A DNA stretch of 64,000 bases from Siderastrea siderea (GCA_964030785.1 OZ034970.1:38493401-38557400); one strand, 5' to 3'. Positions 43,869 through 56,413 are shown, counted from the stretch's first letter. Made by a program: numbers and translations. Notes: generated from the letters alone by a model not told the origin.

Positions 43869-46800
43869 TTAAATCAAAAAAGCGCCAAAAAAGCTGTGAT
43901 AGGTATGCATGTACGCTATCCCGGTGTATTGAGTGGGTGCCACTGTGATGACGTCACCGGCTTTAAGGTAAAACACGCCGCCTGTGGAAATCGTGAACTC
44001 GTCTTTCCTCAACGAGTTCATGGGTGGATGGGCCATAGCAACGACTTTGTTGTTCACCAGGATGGAAATCCTCACGGGTTTTCCCCTGTAGCCGCGCCAA
44101 TAAATCTGTTCGTAGATGTAGTAACGTCCAGGAATGGGCACAATCAGTTTTCCATCTTGGTACTTCATACCACCTGCAAGGTGGCTGTACGGGGCCTTGA
44201 GAGTCCAGTCTTTAATCACTGCAAGGATTGAAAATATATATACACCCAGAGTCAAATTTGTCCCATCAGTGATGTTAGAAGAGAAGATAAAAATATCTTC
44301 ATGTTCCTTTGAGTGTGACTATTCAAATGAAAGCTACTGAGCAGTACTTTCCCCTGGTGCTGTTTCTTGTGCAGCTTTTGAGTCCGTGGATGAAGTCGTT
44401 AAATCTGCGCATTCAAACAAAAGCTACTGAGCAGTACTTTTTTTTGGTGCTTCTTATTATGCTGTACGTGATGGTTCTAACTTTCGAGTCTATGGATTAA
44501 ATCCTAAAGTGTAACCTTCAAAGAAAAGCTACCCAGCAGTACTTTTTGGAATTCTGGTTATTATGCAACACAAAGCGAATCCAGCTTTTGAGTCCACGGC
44601 TGAAATTATCAAGTGTTGAGTCCTAAGGTGTAACATTTAAATGAAAGCCATTGAACAGTGCTTTTATTTGGTGGTGTTTCAACCTCGTCCCCAGGGTCTT
44701 CTCGGTTTTCAATATGGCGGCGGCTTTTTTATGATGTACAATGTGGCTTTAACTTTGGAGGCTGTGCAAGAGTTCCTAAGTGAGACCATTCAAATAAAAA
44801 GCTATTTAACAGTGTACAACAGCAGTGCTGTTCATTATGTGCTCTGGACAAATGCTGGAGTTTGAGTTTGAGGATGAAACCCTAAAGTGCGATGAGAGTT
44901 TTTGAATACTGTATACTAGCAGTTTGGGACTTAGAAGGTGTAAGAATCCGTGCGTTTGTAGTTTTGAGAAACAAAGATACCTTTGTTTACTTGATAAGTG
45001 ACATCTCCTCGGTTTACCCCTTCAATGTGAGCAGATGGTTTGTTTGGGTCCTGGAAATGCAAACAAATAAACTAAACAAAAAGTGCTTGTGACATTAAAA
45101 AATGTTAATTGCAAGGGCTGTGGCGGTGAAAAGTGTTTTGGAGCCCATCAATAAACCTCATCAAATACGCAAAATATTCTCATACAAGACTTGAAGACTT
45201 GAATCAACATCACCTACCGAGAATCCGTCCCGTTCTTTTAGTTAGCGAATACTTTGTATGGCCCAATCTTTTCACAAGCGCAGAATTATCAATCAACATC
45301 GTTGCAACATTTCCTGTTTTTCCTGAAATGCCTTTATTAAACGATTGTAAAATAACGACTGACTTTAAAATAGTCACTTTGTAAATGAACAAGACCATGC
45401 ATCCTGGCCACTCAAGTCAAACGTTTAGCTAATGTGGTCTTGTTCTAACTTTTGAGCCTGCGCAGAACGTTCACTACACTGTGGTAGTACAAGTCAAATG
45501 GTTGTAACTTTTGAGCCTAAGGACGAAATTCAAATGAAAGCTTTAACTTTTGGGTCTGCGGGCCTAAGGTGTGACCTTTTAAATTAATGAAATCTATTGA
45601 ATAGTACTTTTCCATGGCACTGTTTATTTTTCATTATTAAAAAAACATTTTGGAAATTATCCCTGGTTTTAACCTTGGTAGGATCATAGGATTAATGAAA
45701 AAATTTCAATAGGGAAGTGAGAAATAAAAGGTCTCTTACCTGTAAATTACACTTGCACGGTGTAGTTTTTCCTGAATCTCCCTTGTCACCTTTCACTCCC
45801 GAGTCACCTTTATCGCCCTTTTCACCCTAAAATTAATAAAAGGTATTGTTAAGAGCTTTTTTTTCTAGGTAAGCCAGATTTAGGAAGGGTAAAATCAGCT
45901 TTTAACTTCAATTGTAACATAAATGAAATTCCTTGTAAATAATATTTCCGCGTCCAGAGACAAGATTTTTTTGGACTAGTCTGTACATTGAAATTAGAAA
46001 AGCAACTGCCTGCTTCCCAGCAAATCCATAGTCCCTAAATACGCACGCCATTATAAGATCTTTTACGAGATATTTTGTGTAAGCGTTCTTAGTAAGAGTT
46101 TTTATGAAATGCATATCACTCTCAATGAAAAGTTAGCGGGAAAGATGTGATTAGGGGGGACATCAATGGCATTCTAAGGCGGAATATAATGAGCTAAAAT
46201 ACTGAACTACAAATAGACGATTGCCAGTAAGTTTTATAGTTACCTTTCTGGCGTCCCCCTGTCCGCTCTGGCCGACGTTAATATTGATGGGATTTCCTGG
46301 GGTTGCACAAACTTTCTACAAATTAGATGAAATAAACTATTACAGTAACTTCAGTTGAATAACTTAACACAAAACCTTAAAATTTCATTTTGTTAAGAAT
46401 ACACCGATTAAGAGAACTACTTTTCTTAAGGAAATTTAAAAAAAATGATCCAGCGAACATTGAATTTCAAAAACGTGTCCATTGTGGAAAATTAGAGCTC
46501 GTTGAATTTGTTGCTGAAGTTCGCTTCATAATTTTCAAAGTAATAATCTTGGCTCTGAGTCAACATGAAAACAGCAAAATGAAAATTTGAAAATTGGCTT
46601 TAGAAAGATGGAATATTTTTTTCAAAATTTAAGCTCTTGCCTTGAATAAGCTAGTCGCCTTTTGCAAATTACTGTTGAGTTGTCGAAGCCTTCGCTAAAG
46701 TTCCTGATATTTTTGATGTTGATAAATAAGTCGGCCGAATTTCTTATCCTGCGCAACAATTCTGTGGAGCAAAACCTATGAAGATTGCAACCGATTGACC

Positions 46801-46948
46801 GCGTGCCGGAAGGGTCAAGGAAAAAATAACTGATAAAAATTTGGAATCTTACTTGGTTTCCAGACGCGTTCCCCGCTTCACAGAAACACGGGTTGGTACA
46901 TATCAGAGAAACAAACATGAAAAGGAACTTCATATCGACTCCTGCCAT
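43869..46948 (-). CDS. Secreted collagen-like TNF-homology-domain protein, 5 exons, 224 aa
   Basis: Minus-strand exons are 46948-46853, 46315-46244, 45826-45740, 45050-44981 and 44218-43869; the CDS is 675 nt. Residues 1-24 form a hydrophobic segment (KFLFMFVSLICTNPCFC) that reads as a signal peptide; a type II anchor, as in classical TNF ligands, is a less likely alternative. A Gly-X-Y stretch GEKGDKGDSGVKGDKGDSGK covers about residues 57-76, a very short collagen trimer. Then SAHIEGVNRGDVTYQ, KDWTLKAPYSHLAGGMKY, DGKLIVPIPGRYYIYEQIYW and the end FFGAFLI follow the strand order of a TNF-homology domain. Collagen plus TNF domain recalls ectodysplasin-type ligands or C1q/TNF-related proteins; the receptor and role are unknown. 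The model rests on five in-frame exons. Intron 4 is full of family B repeats. Confidence 0.85.
44309..45610 (+). repeat. Repeat family B, degenerate tandem array
   Basis: About 105-bp units have the order ATTCAAATGAAAGCTA, GAGCAGTACTTT, TGGTGCTGTTTCTT, TTCTAACTTT, GAGTCTATGGATTAAATCC, AAGTGTAAC. Recognisable units start near 44318, 44413, 44518, 44640 and 44780; partial ones lie at about 45420-45610. The array fills most of TNF-like intron 4 and reaches intron 3. Confidence 0.8.
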
Positions 46949-47779
46949 GATTACTCTCTATGAAATGAGAACAGAGAATGAAGGGTACACGAGCTGACTG
47001 GATAATTTATTGTCTATGAAGGGCAAGTAGAAACAAGAAAAGTCTTCTAAATAAACATTTATAAACAGGTATTGTTGAAGCATACACAGGTATTCTTGGA
47101 GCATGATGCAATGATGCAATACGTGTGACGAGGTCTTCATATTTTATTCATGTTTGGTCAAAGAACTTGAAATTTGTTCGTGTTATCCAATTCGAATTAT
47201 CTCAATCTTTTATGTGAAAAAGGTATTTTCGTAAAATCTCTGAAAAAAATAAAATAAAAGATCACCGGAAAAAATAAATTAATTAAGAAAAGTTAACGCG
47301 GCCACAAAATAAAATTTACCTCAGCAAAGAGTCAGCATTGCATTGTAATTCTTGGATTTTCAACTTTCAACTGCTTCAGCCCTTTAGTGTACATTTTGTT
47401 GGGTGTCTTATAGACTTACAGACTTTAATAGGAAGTAGGAACTAGATACGAAAACGAAGCTAGAAACGAAGACAACAGTTTTCCTTGTTGTATGGAATTA
47501 TGAACGAGAAGTAGTTTTTTTTTCACCTCTGCAAGGCAATTATACCTAGCTTTAATCACATTTTCTACAACAACTCAACATGATTTGTATTTCCTGCTGC
47601 TTCATTCTGTTTGTCTGGCATCAATCTTGTCAATTCTTCATCGATCTGATTCCCTCTGCACCAAACAGTGGCACGCAAAAGCTGAAAACTAGAAAAAAAG
47701 ATCAATTTGTTGTCTTTGCTGATTCAAATCGTACCACAGAAAAGGGACGCTCAAAAAATTTCATTTGAATGACCAAACG

Positions 47780-47885
47780 TTAGAATTTCATCCATTGACT
47801 CAAAAATTGTAGCCCCCTTAATTATACAACATAACTAGCAACACCAAAGAAAGTACTTCTTGAAAGCAGTTACATTTAAATGAAA
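47780..47885 (-). repeat. Repeat family B, isolated unit
   Basis: Minus-oriented: GAATTTCATCCATTGACTCA, then AATTATACAACATAAC, AAAGTACTT and ACATTTAAATGAAA. Confidence 0.6.
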
Positions 47886-48074
47886 ACGCAGAACCACCTC
47901 TTACAGAATCAAACAAACGCCGGGGACCACAAGCAATTACTGTTTCATGGTGGCTTTCGTTTAAATCACGTCACGCTCAACAGATCCAAACGACTGATCT
48001 TGAGAATCGCAGAAAAAGCTATTGCACTGCGCTTGCGGCACTCACTCAAACATGGCGCATTTCGTGCGAAAATC

Positions 48075-48299
48075 CATCGACACCTCTGGAAAGAGCGCCT
48101 TAAAATCAGTAAAATTGCCACGTTTGAGAATGATAGGATGAAAACTAACAGAGATATAGCTCTGCAAAGTCGCAAAATTTTATAGACGTAATAAACCCCG
48201 TTCGCGACTTTGCGGAGCTATTTCTTCGCTCGTCTGACATATCACTCTCAAAGTCGGCAAATTTACTAGTTTTAAGGTGCTCTTTCTAGCAGTGTCGAT
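48075..48299. repeat. Foldback element
   Basis: The left arm (ATCGACACCTCTGGAAAGAG, AAAATTGCCACGTTTGAGA, AGCTCTGCAAAGTCGC) pairs with the right arm read backwards (ATCGACACTGCTAGAAAGAG, AAATTTGCCGACTTTGAGA, AGCTCCGCAAAGTCGC). The arms are about 100 bp with a short spacer near 48190. Confidence 0.75.
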
Positions 48300-49199
48300 A
48301 AGGTTTCGCTAACTGGTCCTTGTCAGATGAAAAAAAAAAAACCGTGGAAGGGTTTATTCACCAGCGCTTTGCTTTTCAGTGGTATCCAATGGTCAACTAA
48401 ACTAGTATAAGAATTTTAAATAATGAAGAAAGTAGTTTCCTGTCTTAAATGGCTTGTGTTGACCAATAAAGTTTGATCTGTTCGGAGTCTTCACTCAGCC
48501 TTTAAAATCATGAATTTTTTGTATATAAATTGCCATAGTTTTGGTACCTACGAAAATCAGAAGCTTTGGGTGAAAGTTCCAGGACTCTTGAAAAGAAAGG
48601 AAACTCTGGTGATTCATCACACACAGTTAATTATGGTTATCTGAGGTGATTAAAAAAGCCATTCGAACATACTAGTATAAGAAAAATGATGAGCTGTTAG
48701 GTGCCTCTCAACCTGGCGCACGTCCTTTTGATATAGTTGCCTGAAAACCCAGGCTTTGTCGCACACCAGGTGTAAGGTCGTTCTCGAAATGCCAGAAAAC
48801 ATAAGTCACATTTCGGTCGCGGGAAAGCTGTTATCGATAAGAAAGAAACTTCTTTGTTTACAAGATACAGTGTGAATTATCGCGCCCGTAATCAGCCCGA
48901 AAAGTTTCCGAGCTTTTAAGAAACGTACACCAGCAGCATAGTGAGATAGCTGTAACTTACGACTCCAGAGACCGAGTCTCTGGAGACGGCTTTCACTTTA
49001 TGTGAAAGTTTATCGGTACTTAAATGTTAGTGCATTTACGTAAGCCACACAGATCGACAGAGTTGCTCACTCGTGGAAGGAGACTAATATTTTTATAATA
49101 CAGATCAAAGAAGCAATTTTTGGATATAGTTGTACCAAGCTATTAGGCCAGTCACGACGCTAAATATTTCTGCTCAAGCTCCAAAAGAGTTTTTTTAAT

Positions 49200-50390
49200 C
49201 AGCAAGCGGCTAGTAGCCGACCACGAAACCAAAAAATCAGTGAAATCAAATAGCAAACTGACCACCTTACGGTTGCCATTGCAAACTTATTGTTCCCATT
49301 GCAACATATAACGAATTAGGATGTTTCTTTTCATTATGTAAAATACAACGGAAAGATCGAAAAGATTGTGTTCGCTTTCGGATTATGAGACATTAAAGGT
49401 CACTTCATATGTATCTGAATACTGTGAGGCAGTTGTAATAAACCTCTCCATTTTGATTTCTCGTCGCTGAGAGGTGTTACAGGAATTAAGACATTTGTTG
49501 AAATAAACGCACGCATAGCAGTTCTTACTTTGGGAGAAACCTAAGAGATCGCTTCGAACTGTTTTCTGAATGCAGTATTGCATTGAGCTATAAACTCAGG
49601 AGCACCAAAGAAAAAATTTGAGAAAAATGCTGAATGTCTTTTTTTTTCATATTTTTTCTAAAGTCTTTTTATATCGACTTTATAGGGATATTTTTCGATC
49701 TGTTTGGATTTTTAAGTTGAAAAATTAAGCCACAGAAAATCGATCTAAGGGAGTGAACAGTCATCTTTTGAATTTCCCAGCTGCTGTTGTCTTCTCAAAA
49801 TGCTGGCTGACCTTGTTTCACGCTCTAAACGACATATTTGCCGAACTGAAAACAAATGAAGATGTAAAATGGATAAATGTGCTGATTTAGCGTGGGTCTA
49901 TAGATCCATACACTTAAAACTTGTGAAGAGCGACAACAAATAAGTAAGCAATTTAGCACTTTTTTCCATCACATCTTTTTTTTTTGTCAGAACACAGTTC
50001 AACTCGGCAAATGCTCGCTTCTCCTTGAAAATTGTAGGCCAGACTTACTGGCGGGCCGAAAGTGTTTCTCTTTTACCCAAACAGCTTTTCTATTCCCAGT
50101 ACAACTGATAGGTGAGATCAAATGGCGAGCTGCCCGCCTTACGCCGTTCGTACTGCAAACAAAGCGATTTCGAATTTTTTTCTCTGAACCCGGTCTACAG
50201 CCAACGTATACGTACGAGAAAGAGAAAGATCAATGCTACTCGCTTTCGGACTCTAAGACATTAAAGGTCGTTTCAAATTTTTCTGAATACAGCAGGTTGG
50301 AATAAACTCGATTTCCTTTTCGCTTAGCGCTGTTGTAGGATTTGGGTAAGTTGTTAAAATAAACACACACACACAGCAGTTTTTTTTCAT
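49200..50390 (+). repeat. Diverged direct duplication (49260-49535 and 50140-50390)
   Basis: The two blocks share in the same order GCCTTACGC/ACCTTACGG, TCGCTTTCGGA, GACATTAAAGGTC, TCTGAATAC, GGAATAAAC/GTAATAAAC, GTTGTAGGA/GTTACAGGA, and AAATAAACRCAC. Offset is about 870 bp. No coding frame is conserved by eye. Confidence 0.6.
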
Positions 50391-50476
50391 GAAATTGCTT
50401 ATATATTATCAAATGTTGTTTGGCATTTTCTTCCTTTTTTTAATTTTTGGAGATCGGAACATTTCAAAAGGAATTA

Positions 50477-50911
50477 CAGTGGAACTCTAATATAGCGAAG
50501 CCTCAAGGGACACCCAGTCATAACGAATTTGTGAGAAACGACCAAAATCTTCGTCATAGTGGGGGGTTGGCTATAAATAATTATTTTGCCGTAAATATTA
50601 AACAGTGGTATTTTGCACCACTAAGCTTCAGTTGAATCGTGCAATGATTATCTATATTTGAAAGATTGAATAAAACTCGCGACTTAGGTTCTGCCTGTAT
50701 TTTCTTTTGGTCTGATACACAATCTGCTTTAGTTGTTTGGTGACGTTTATATTACAGTAATTTTTTAGTTTGGACTTCCTGATTGTGTTCGTTAGATCGG
50801 GAATTTCGTTCTATTCCGTTCATTAGCTGTAATGTTGGCTGTACTGAAGAACGTCTTTTGTTATAGTGGGGACTTCGTTTGACTAGTGTTCGTGATATCG
50901 GAGTTCCACTG
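50477..50911. mobile_element. Pogo/Tigger-like MITE with TA flanks
   Basis: The ends are CAGTGGAACTCTAATATAG and, folded back, CAGTGGAACTCCGATATCA. TA flanks both ends (50475-50476 and 50912-50913). Internal sequence contains CATAACGAATTTG and TATAGTGGGGACTTCG, typical of pogo-derived repeats. No ORF. Confidence 0.75.
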
Positions 50912-51879
50912 TAGTTGTAAGCAGGTGAAATGTCTTGCTATGACCTGGCCACTTAATTCGACGTTTGGAAAGAGAATTCTAAGATAATTCGTGCTATTAG
51001 ATTCAGATAGGTTAATAATAAAAGTACATTTTCTGCATTTTCTGAAACTAAATAAATCTTTGTAAAGCCGGAAATAGTTTTATTCTGTTATGAAACTGTC
51101 ATTTCTTAGTTTATAGCTGTTTATTTAACATAATAATGATGTTCTTGAATTCACCATTTTCACAGACCATTACAATTAGTGGATCAGTTTTCTCTATGCT
51201 CTATTATTTTATCAAGGTATTGATGGCGCAGTGATTGGCAACATTGAACGCCTCCTCTATTTTTAAATAAACACATCGAATAATTCCATAACTAAAAGTG
51301 CCGATGTAGTTGCATTTGAGATTACCAACTCCACCACTCCCATGCCGTCCCTACGTTCTGACAGGAAGTAAAGTAAATTTTGTTCATGTTATAACCTTGA
51401 TTTTCTTAATTAAATCGAGTCAAGTTCCAAACACTCTGCCATTTCAAAGTGCAGTTAGACAGGAAGATTCCATCGGACAGCCTGATTTGAAACGCTCAAA
51501 TTGTTGGACAGGTTACAACTTTTGTTCCTCTTTCTAGTTTGTCTGTGTAAATATGTGCGATTTGCATACTGCTTTTCGTGCATGTGTAAACTAAAAAATA
51601 TTTTCAGAACAACAAATAATTGGAATAAAGCATGCCCTAGAGAAACTAGGACACTGAACTTCCCATTGTCTGTGGTCGTTCGACGGTGCAAAATGGTTAT
51701 TTACATTTTCGATGAGAGCGATAAAACGAAGAGTTAAAAGTTACTTAAGATAATCCTTTTTCGTATAAATTACATAAGGCGCGAGAAAATCTGTGTGTTA
51801 ATTTAACCTTTCGCTAACAAGGGCACCCAAACTTCAAAATAAAACAACAAAAAATTCTCCATACTCGGCTACTACTTCT

Positions 51880-52240
51880 CATTAGCTTTCATCTGAATTC
51901 TCACACTTAAGGATGTCATCCACAGACTCAAAAGTTAGGACCACCTTGTAGAGCTTAATAAACAGTACCACAGGAAATAACTGCTCAGTAGCTTTCATTT
52001 GAATGGCCACACTTTAGGGTTTCATTCACAGACTCAAAAGTTAGAACCACTTGTACAGCATAATAAACAGTACCACAGGAAATAACTGCTCAGAAACTTT
52101 CCACAGACTCAAAGCTAGAACCAACTCGTGCGGCATAATAAACAACGCCACAGAGAAAAACAGGTGAATAATTTTGTTTGACTGTGACCACAATTTTCAT
52201 CCATAGACTCTAAATTTAGAGCCACTGATTCGCCTTCTAT
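51880..52240 (-). repeat. Repeat family B, tandem array on the minus strand
   Basis: About three units of the pattern TAGCTTTCATTTGAATGGCC, CACACTTTAGGG, CACAGACTCAAAAGTTAGAA, GCATAATAAACAGTACCACA, GAAATAACTGCTCAG. Confidence 0.8.
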
Positions 52241-53095
52241 TCTGGGCGTGATAAGGTAAAGGTATTTTCATTGGTAGAAAATATAGAAAAATACTAGAAG
52301 TTGGTTTGGGAGCACTAAAATTGGAGGCAAAATTGTGTTTTGTTTTTAAATAAGGGAATGTTTCCTTTGGTTAACGCAACAATTTAGGAAAAGATATAAT
52401 CCGTAACCTCAAACTAAATAAAGTTCTTACCTTCTTCTCCCGTTTAAGCGAACACGCATTACTTCACTTGCGGTAACCAGTTAATATTGCTGGATGAAGT
52501 TGCGTCGTTTTAGTACGCCCTTTTCGGCTGGCATAATTGTTTTGGATAGATAAACCTTCCCAACGGCTACAGCAGGAGGTTTCGTCCCCAATTACTCGCT
52601 CGTATTTTTAGTTCCAAAATGAGAACACATTTTCCTGATGAGCGAAAACGTTTAGACAATCAAGAATTGACTCTGAGTGTATTCAAAGGTTTAATTCTTG
52701 CAAATTCAATTCGCCAATTGTCAAACAAATCAATGAAATACTCGTTTCCAGGATTCTTTCTCCAGTTTGGGTTTGAGTTCGAGATAACACCGTGAAAACG
52801 AGGTTGGGCGAGTGACTTGAGTCACGTGTCTGTGTTTTCACTTCGTTAAATATTCTTGTCCCGAGACCGCCTGATCCTAAGAGGGCTAGACGGCGCTGGG
52901 GACGAGAAGGCTTTCAAAAGCTTATCGGCCAGTAATATGGATGGAGAAACTTGTCGAAATACAGAAATTTCCAGGAATTTCGCCGCGGACTTCACTTTAT
53001 TGGGACTGTGTGACTAACAGGACAAACCCAAATTCACATTAGGTAAATGTTTTCTGGTCTTGTAATTAAAGGTAATGTTCTTCTTCAGAAGAGGA

Positions 53096-53121
53096 AATAA
53101 ATAAATAAATAAATAAATAAA
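53096..53121. repeat. (AAAT)n microsatellite
   Basis: Six units of AAAT in the spacer. Confidence 0.85.
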
Positions 53122-53508
53122 AACTTGTCAACTTCGTACTTGGAAACAAATCGTAACCGTTTCCCCGGCGAGTAGTTTCTTGGTGACGTTACAACGCGAA
53201 GGTAGACCCCAGGGCTAATCGAGCCGGGAACACTGAGGGCCAAGACTGAGGGCTTGCATCAGAGTAAGGCATTTCTCGACAACGCACTATTCAGGAATCA
53301 GCTGGGCTATAAAATCTGTGGAAAAATTATACAGGTATCTTTGAAACTAGGGGACCCTAAACGCTTGCAGATGCAAGTAGAATAGTCTCAAAACCAACCC
53401 AACCTTCAAATATGAAACGTACTCGGGTGCACTCTCATCCTAGTACCAATAAATAAGAAAGTATTACAAGCTCGCCTCTTTCTAAAACTCAAAAACGAAA
53501 GCTTACTA

Positions 53509-53600
53509 TGGTACACAAACAACTTAAGTCAGTTGCCACAGTGCACTGTATCTGTGTTCTGTTGGATGACTCGGTAGGCCTGGATGTCTTTTATTAGCTT
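53509..53600. repeat. Arm of a 7-kb-spaced inverted repeat
   Basis: Reverse complement of 60751-60846; shared words are GGTACACAAACAACT, CACAGTGCACTGTATCTGTG, ACTCGGTAGGCCTGGATGTC. The pair encloses the sulfotransferase pseudogene. Confidence 0.75.
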
Positions 53601-54850
53601 GATCACTGAATTACTTAAGAATAAGGATAACTTTATTATAATATCACATAAAAAATTGATGATGGCGAAGAGAAGGTAAAAATGAAGTTATTACACAAAG
53701 GGTTTACACCTAATTGTAATAACGTTGTCATATGAAAATAGAAAAAAGGATAAAGAAAAAAGCCAAATGCAAATTACATTCTTAGATTTTAATAATTCTC
53801 AAAGTACTTATGGACTACGGTGTAACACGTCAATTTGATATCAAATGAGTTGATACAAGGTATAAAATTGGCCGCCGTATGAACCTTTTGAGCTTTAGCC
53901 CTTCTTCAATGCAATTTCCTGAATGCAGTTAGCGTGGCCAATTTATTCCTATTTGGCTTTTTTCCTTTTTTTCTTTTTTTCATTTTTATATGACAGCGTT
54001 GTTGCGATTAGGTATATATGTTGCAGTTCAATTTTATCCCTGGTTCACTTTTTATTTTCTTTTGTTTCATATTCATTATCATATATACAATTGAACTACA
54101 ACATATATAACAACAACAAGATTATCATTTAGACGCTGTTTCCACGGGGCTGTTTCTAAGATTATTTCACCTCTGTTGAAAACGTCCTAGAAACCTTTTT
54201 GGTTGTCACGCGAAGTAAAGAATGTAGCTTCATATCTCTCTTTGTAGCTCAACTTAATCACAAACACCTGCAAACTTGTGAATGCCGGTTCTTATGAGTC
54301 TATTGTTTATCCACTAATAATTCAAAATTTTTCCTACCTGTTTCAGATGTGTCTTTTGGGAGCCCCCAGGACACCGACTTCTAACCTGTTATCTGAAGCA
54401 ATCACCTCTTCTACCGGCGCACGTCATGTGTTAAGCGCTTAGCTGCACAACAAACGCATACTCCGACAAAATCACTAACCCTGCGAAAATTTCACAGCTG
54501 TCTACTCTTCCTCTATATATTGCAATTGGTCTGTTTGGTTTGCCTTCTGTATTGGTACGTTGTCACTGATCAAGAACTGATTGGATTCCGGCGCGGGCAG
54601 CCGACTTCAGATCATTTCACGTAAGTTATAGGTTCAGTTTTTAATCATAGTTTTGACGGCGACAAGCAGAAACGACAAGAATTGCTCAATTTGCTCACGA
54701 TAGTAAATTTATCAACGATAATTGACGGTGGGTCCGTTGTAATTGACCGGCTGTAATTGGCGGGCTCGGGCCCGCTGTAATTGGCCTCAGCTGTTGCGTT
54801 GTCCCTGCCAACCCCCTTCTTTAGTTTAGTTACGTTGTATGTTTGTAAAA

Positions 54851-54905
54851 TGAGATGAGATGAGATGAGATGAGATGAGATGAGATGAGATGAGATGAGA
54901 TAAGA
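54851..54905. repeat. (TGAGA)n microsatellite
   Basis: About eleven pentamer units. The sequences on the two sides (CAGAAACGACAAGAATTG near 54666, CAGAAACGACGATAATTG near 54914) are similar, so the array sits inside a diverged direct duplication. Confidence 0.85.
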
Positions 54906-55025
54906 TAAAATAAACAGAAACGACGATAATTGTTTTAATAACGAGAGTAAAACTACCAACGATATTTAAAACTAGTTAAAAATTAGACTACGGAAATAAG
55001 GGATAACCAAGTTCTCTTGAACTTA

Positions 55026-55682
55026 GGGGCCGATTACAAGAGTCGGGCTGGCCCGGTTAGCAGGGCTTGCTCGGGTGTACCGAGATGACTGCTCAGCCCG
55101 GTCAGGCGGAGCCAGCCCGCCTGCGGCTAAATTTAGAAGCTGTCGTGTGAAAAGATGGCTACATCAAAAAGCATGAACCATAAGTGTTTTTATTTTCGCC
55201 AATTCATTATTTTTGGCGTATTATTTTCAGTTTTACGTAACTTTATGGTCTGATAAACCTTTATGTGTTATATAGAAAGAGAAATATCGATCTTCTGGTG
55301 AGTGTTTTTGCTCTGAAGCGAAATTAAGTGACGAGAAAATGTTGGCCCGGCTAGCCGGGCTGGCCCGGTAATCACGATTACATGGTAAATTTTCAGCCCG
55401 GCTAGCCGAGATCCCGGCATCGCGATGCCGGGATCCCAGCTAGCCGGGCTGAGATTTTTCCATGTAATCGCAAAGTTGATTTTTAATATGTTTCACAGAC
55501 GTGCCGAGATCCCTGATTCCTAGTTTTTTTTTTCATTTTTACAGCCTAGTTACTGATTTTATTAGTTAGTTTATTTTTCTCATGTTTCAGATATTTTTAT
55601 GTTTTTATCAATTTTAATGGCGACATTTTTAAAATTAATGTAAAGCGCTATTGGTTAGCACTAGAAATAGCGCTCTATAAAT

Positions 55683-55719
<37 letters not shown>

Positions 55720-55783
55720 TATTATTATTATTATTATTATTATCCCCGCTAACCGGGCCAGCCCGCCTCATCTAATCGGCCCC
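55026..55783. mobile_element. TTA-flanked 0.76-kb element, PIF/Harbinger type
   Basis: The left end is GGGGCCGATTACAAGAGTCG and the right end folded back is GGGGCCGATTAGATGAGGCG. The match continues through GGGCTGGCCCGGTTAGC. TTA flanks both ends (55023-55025 and 55784-55786). Inside, about 55373-55471 is a nested palindrome around CCCGGCATCGCGATGCCGGG, and a (TTA)n run fills about 55686-55742. No ORF. Confidence 0.85.
55686..55742. repeat. (TTA)n microsatellite
   Basis: About 18 TTA units with one interruption, inside the TTA-flanked element. Confidence 0.9.
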
Positions 55784-56131
55784 TTAGACTACGAGCAGTG
55801 TGTCTTTCTGCTCATGGACGGTCGATCAAAAACTGAACACGCGTCGAGTGATCGCGAAAAAACGCCTGCGTTTGAAAACGTGACGCGCGAGTGTAGGGAA
55901 CCGAAAAGTCCAACGCGCAAACCACTTCAACACCACGATTCCACGAAGTACGAAAGACTCCCGATATCTCGAACAGGCAAGGGAAAACAAAAATCACTCG
56001 AGATAACGGAGGTTCAAGATAGACAATAGTAAATAAGTGAGAAAATTAACGAAGGGAAACGATTTGCAGTCCGAGAAAGCGGGAATTCGAGATGTGGTTC
56101 GACATAGCAGGAGTCTTCTATTTAAACAATA

Positions 56132-56413
56132 GAGTTGTTCTGTCGAAGGCACTATCGTGTGATAGGTTACCCGTGGAAATTTGATGTTCACAACAAATAT
56201 TTGAACATCAAATTTCCGAGGGAACCTATCACACATAGGGTGTAAGACAGAAGGACTCTACTTTTTTTATTGTACAACGCTAAATTTTGAGCGAAAATTG
56301 GCAAAAACGGGAACTATGCGCTGATAGGCGCTGAGGAGAGACACTATTGCGTCACGTGATCGATTTCTACCAATGGGAGCACGCCAAAATTTAGCGTTGT
56401 GCTATAATTAAAC
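56132..56413. mobile_element. DNA-element copy related to 11823-12065
   Basis: It opens with an imperfect hairpin around GAACATCAAATTTCC. It then has TTGTACAACGCTAAATTTTG (about 56270) and the inverted CAAAATTTAGCGTTGTGCTA (about 56384), which form the element's second inverted pair. Confidence 0.7.

Noticed and set aside
43896..44231. 111-codon plus-strand frame opposite the TNF-domain exon
   Set aside because: Antisense shadow of a well-supported coding exon.
46622..46852. Continuation of the minus-strand frame beyond TNF-like exon 1
   Set aside because: Lies past a good GTAAGA donor, and the spliced frame continues into Cys-containing and collagen exons.
54645..54959. Frame with ISSHLISSHL peptide repeats
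   Set aside because: Translation of the pentamer microsatellite.
55814..56029. 71-codon hydrophilic frame before the sulfotransferase pseudogene
   Set aside because: No membrane anchor or family motif; it borders transposon sequence and is likely chance.
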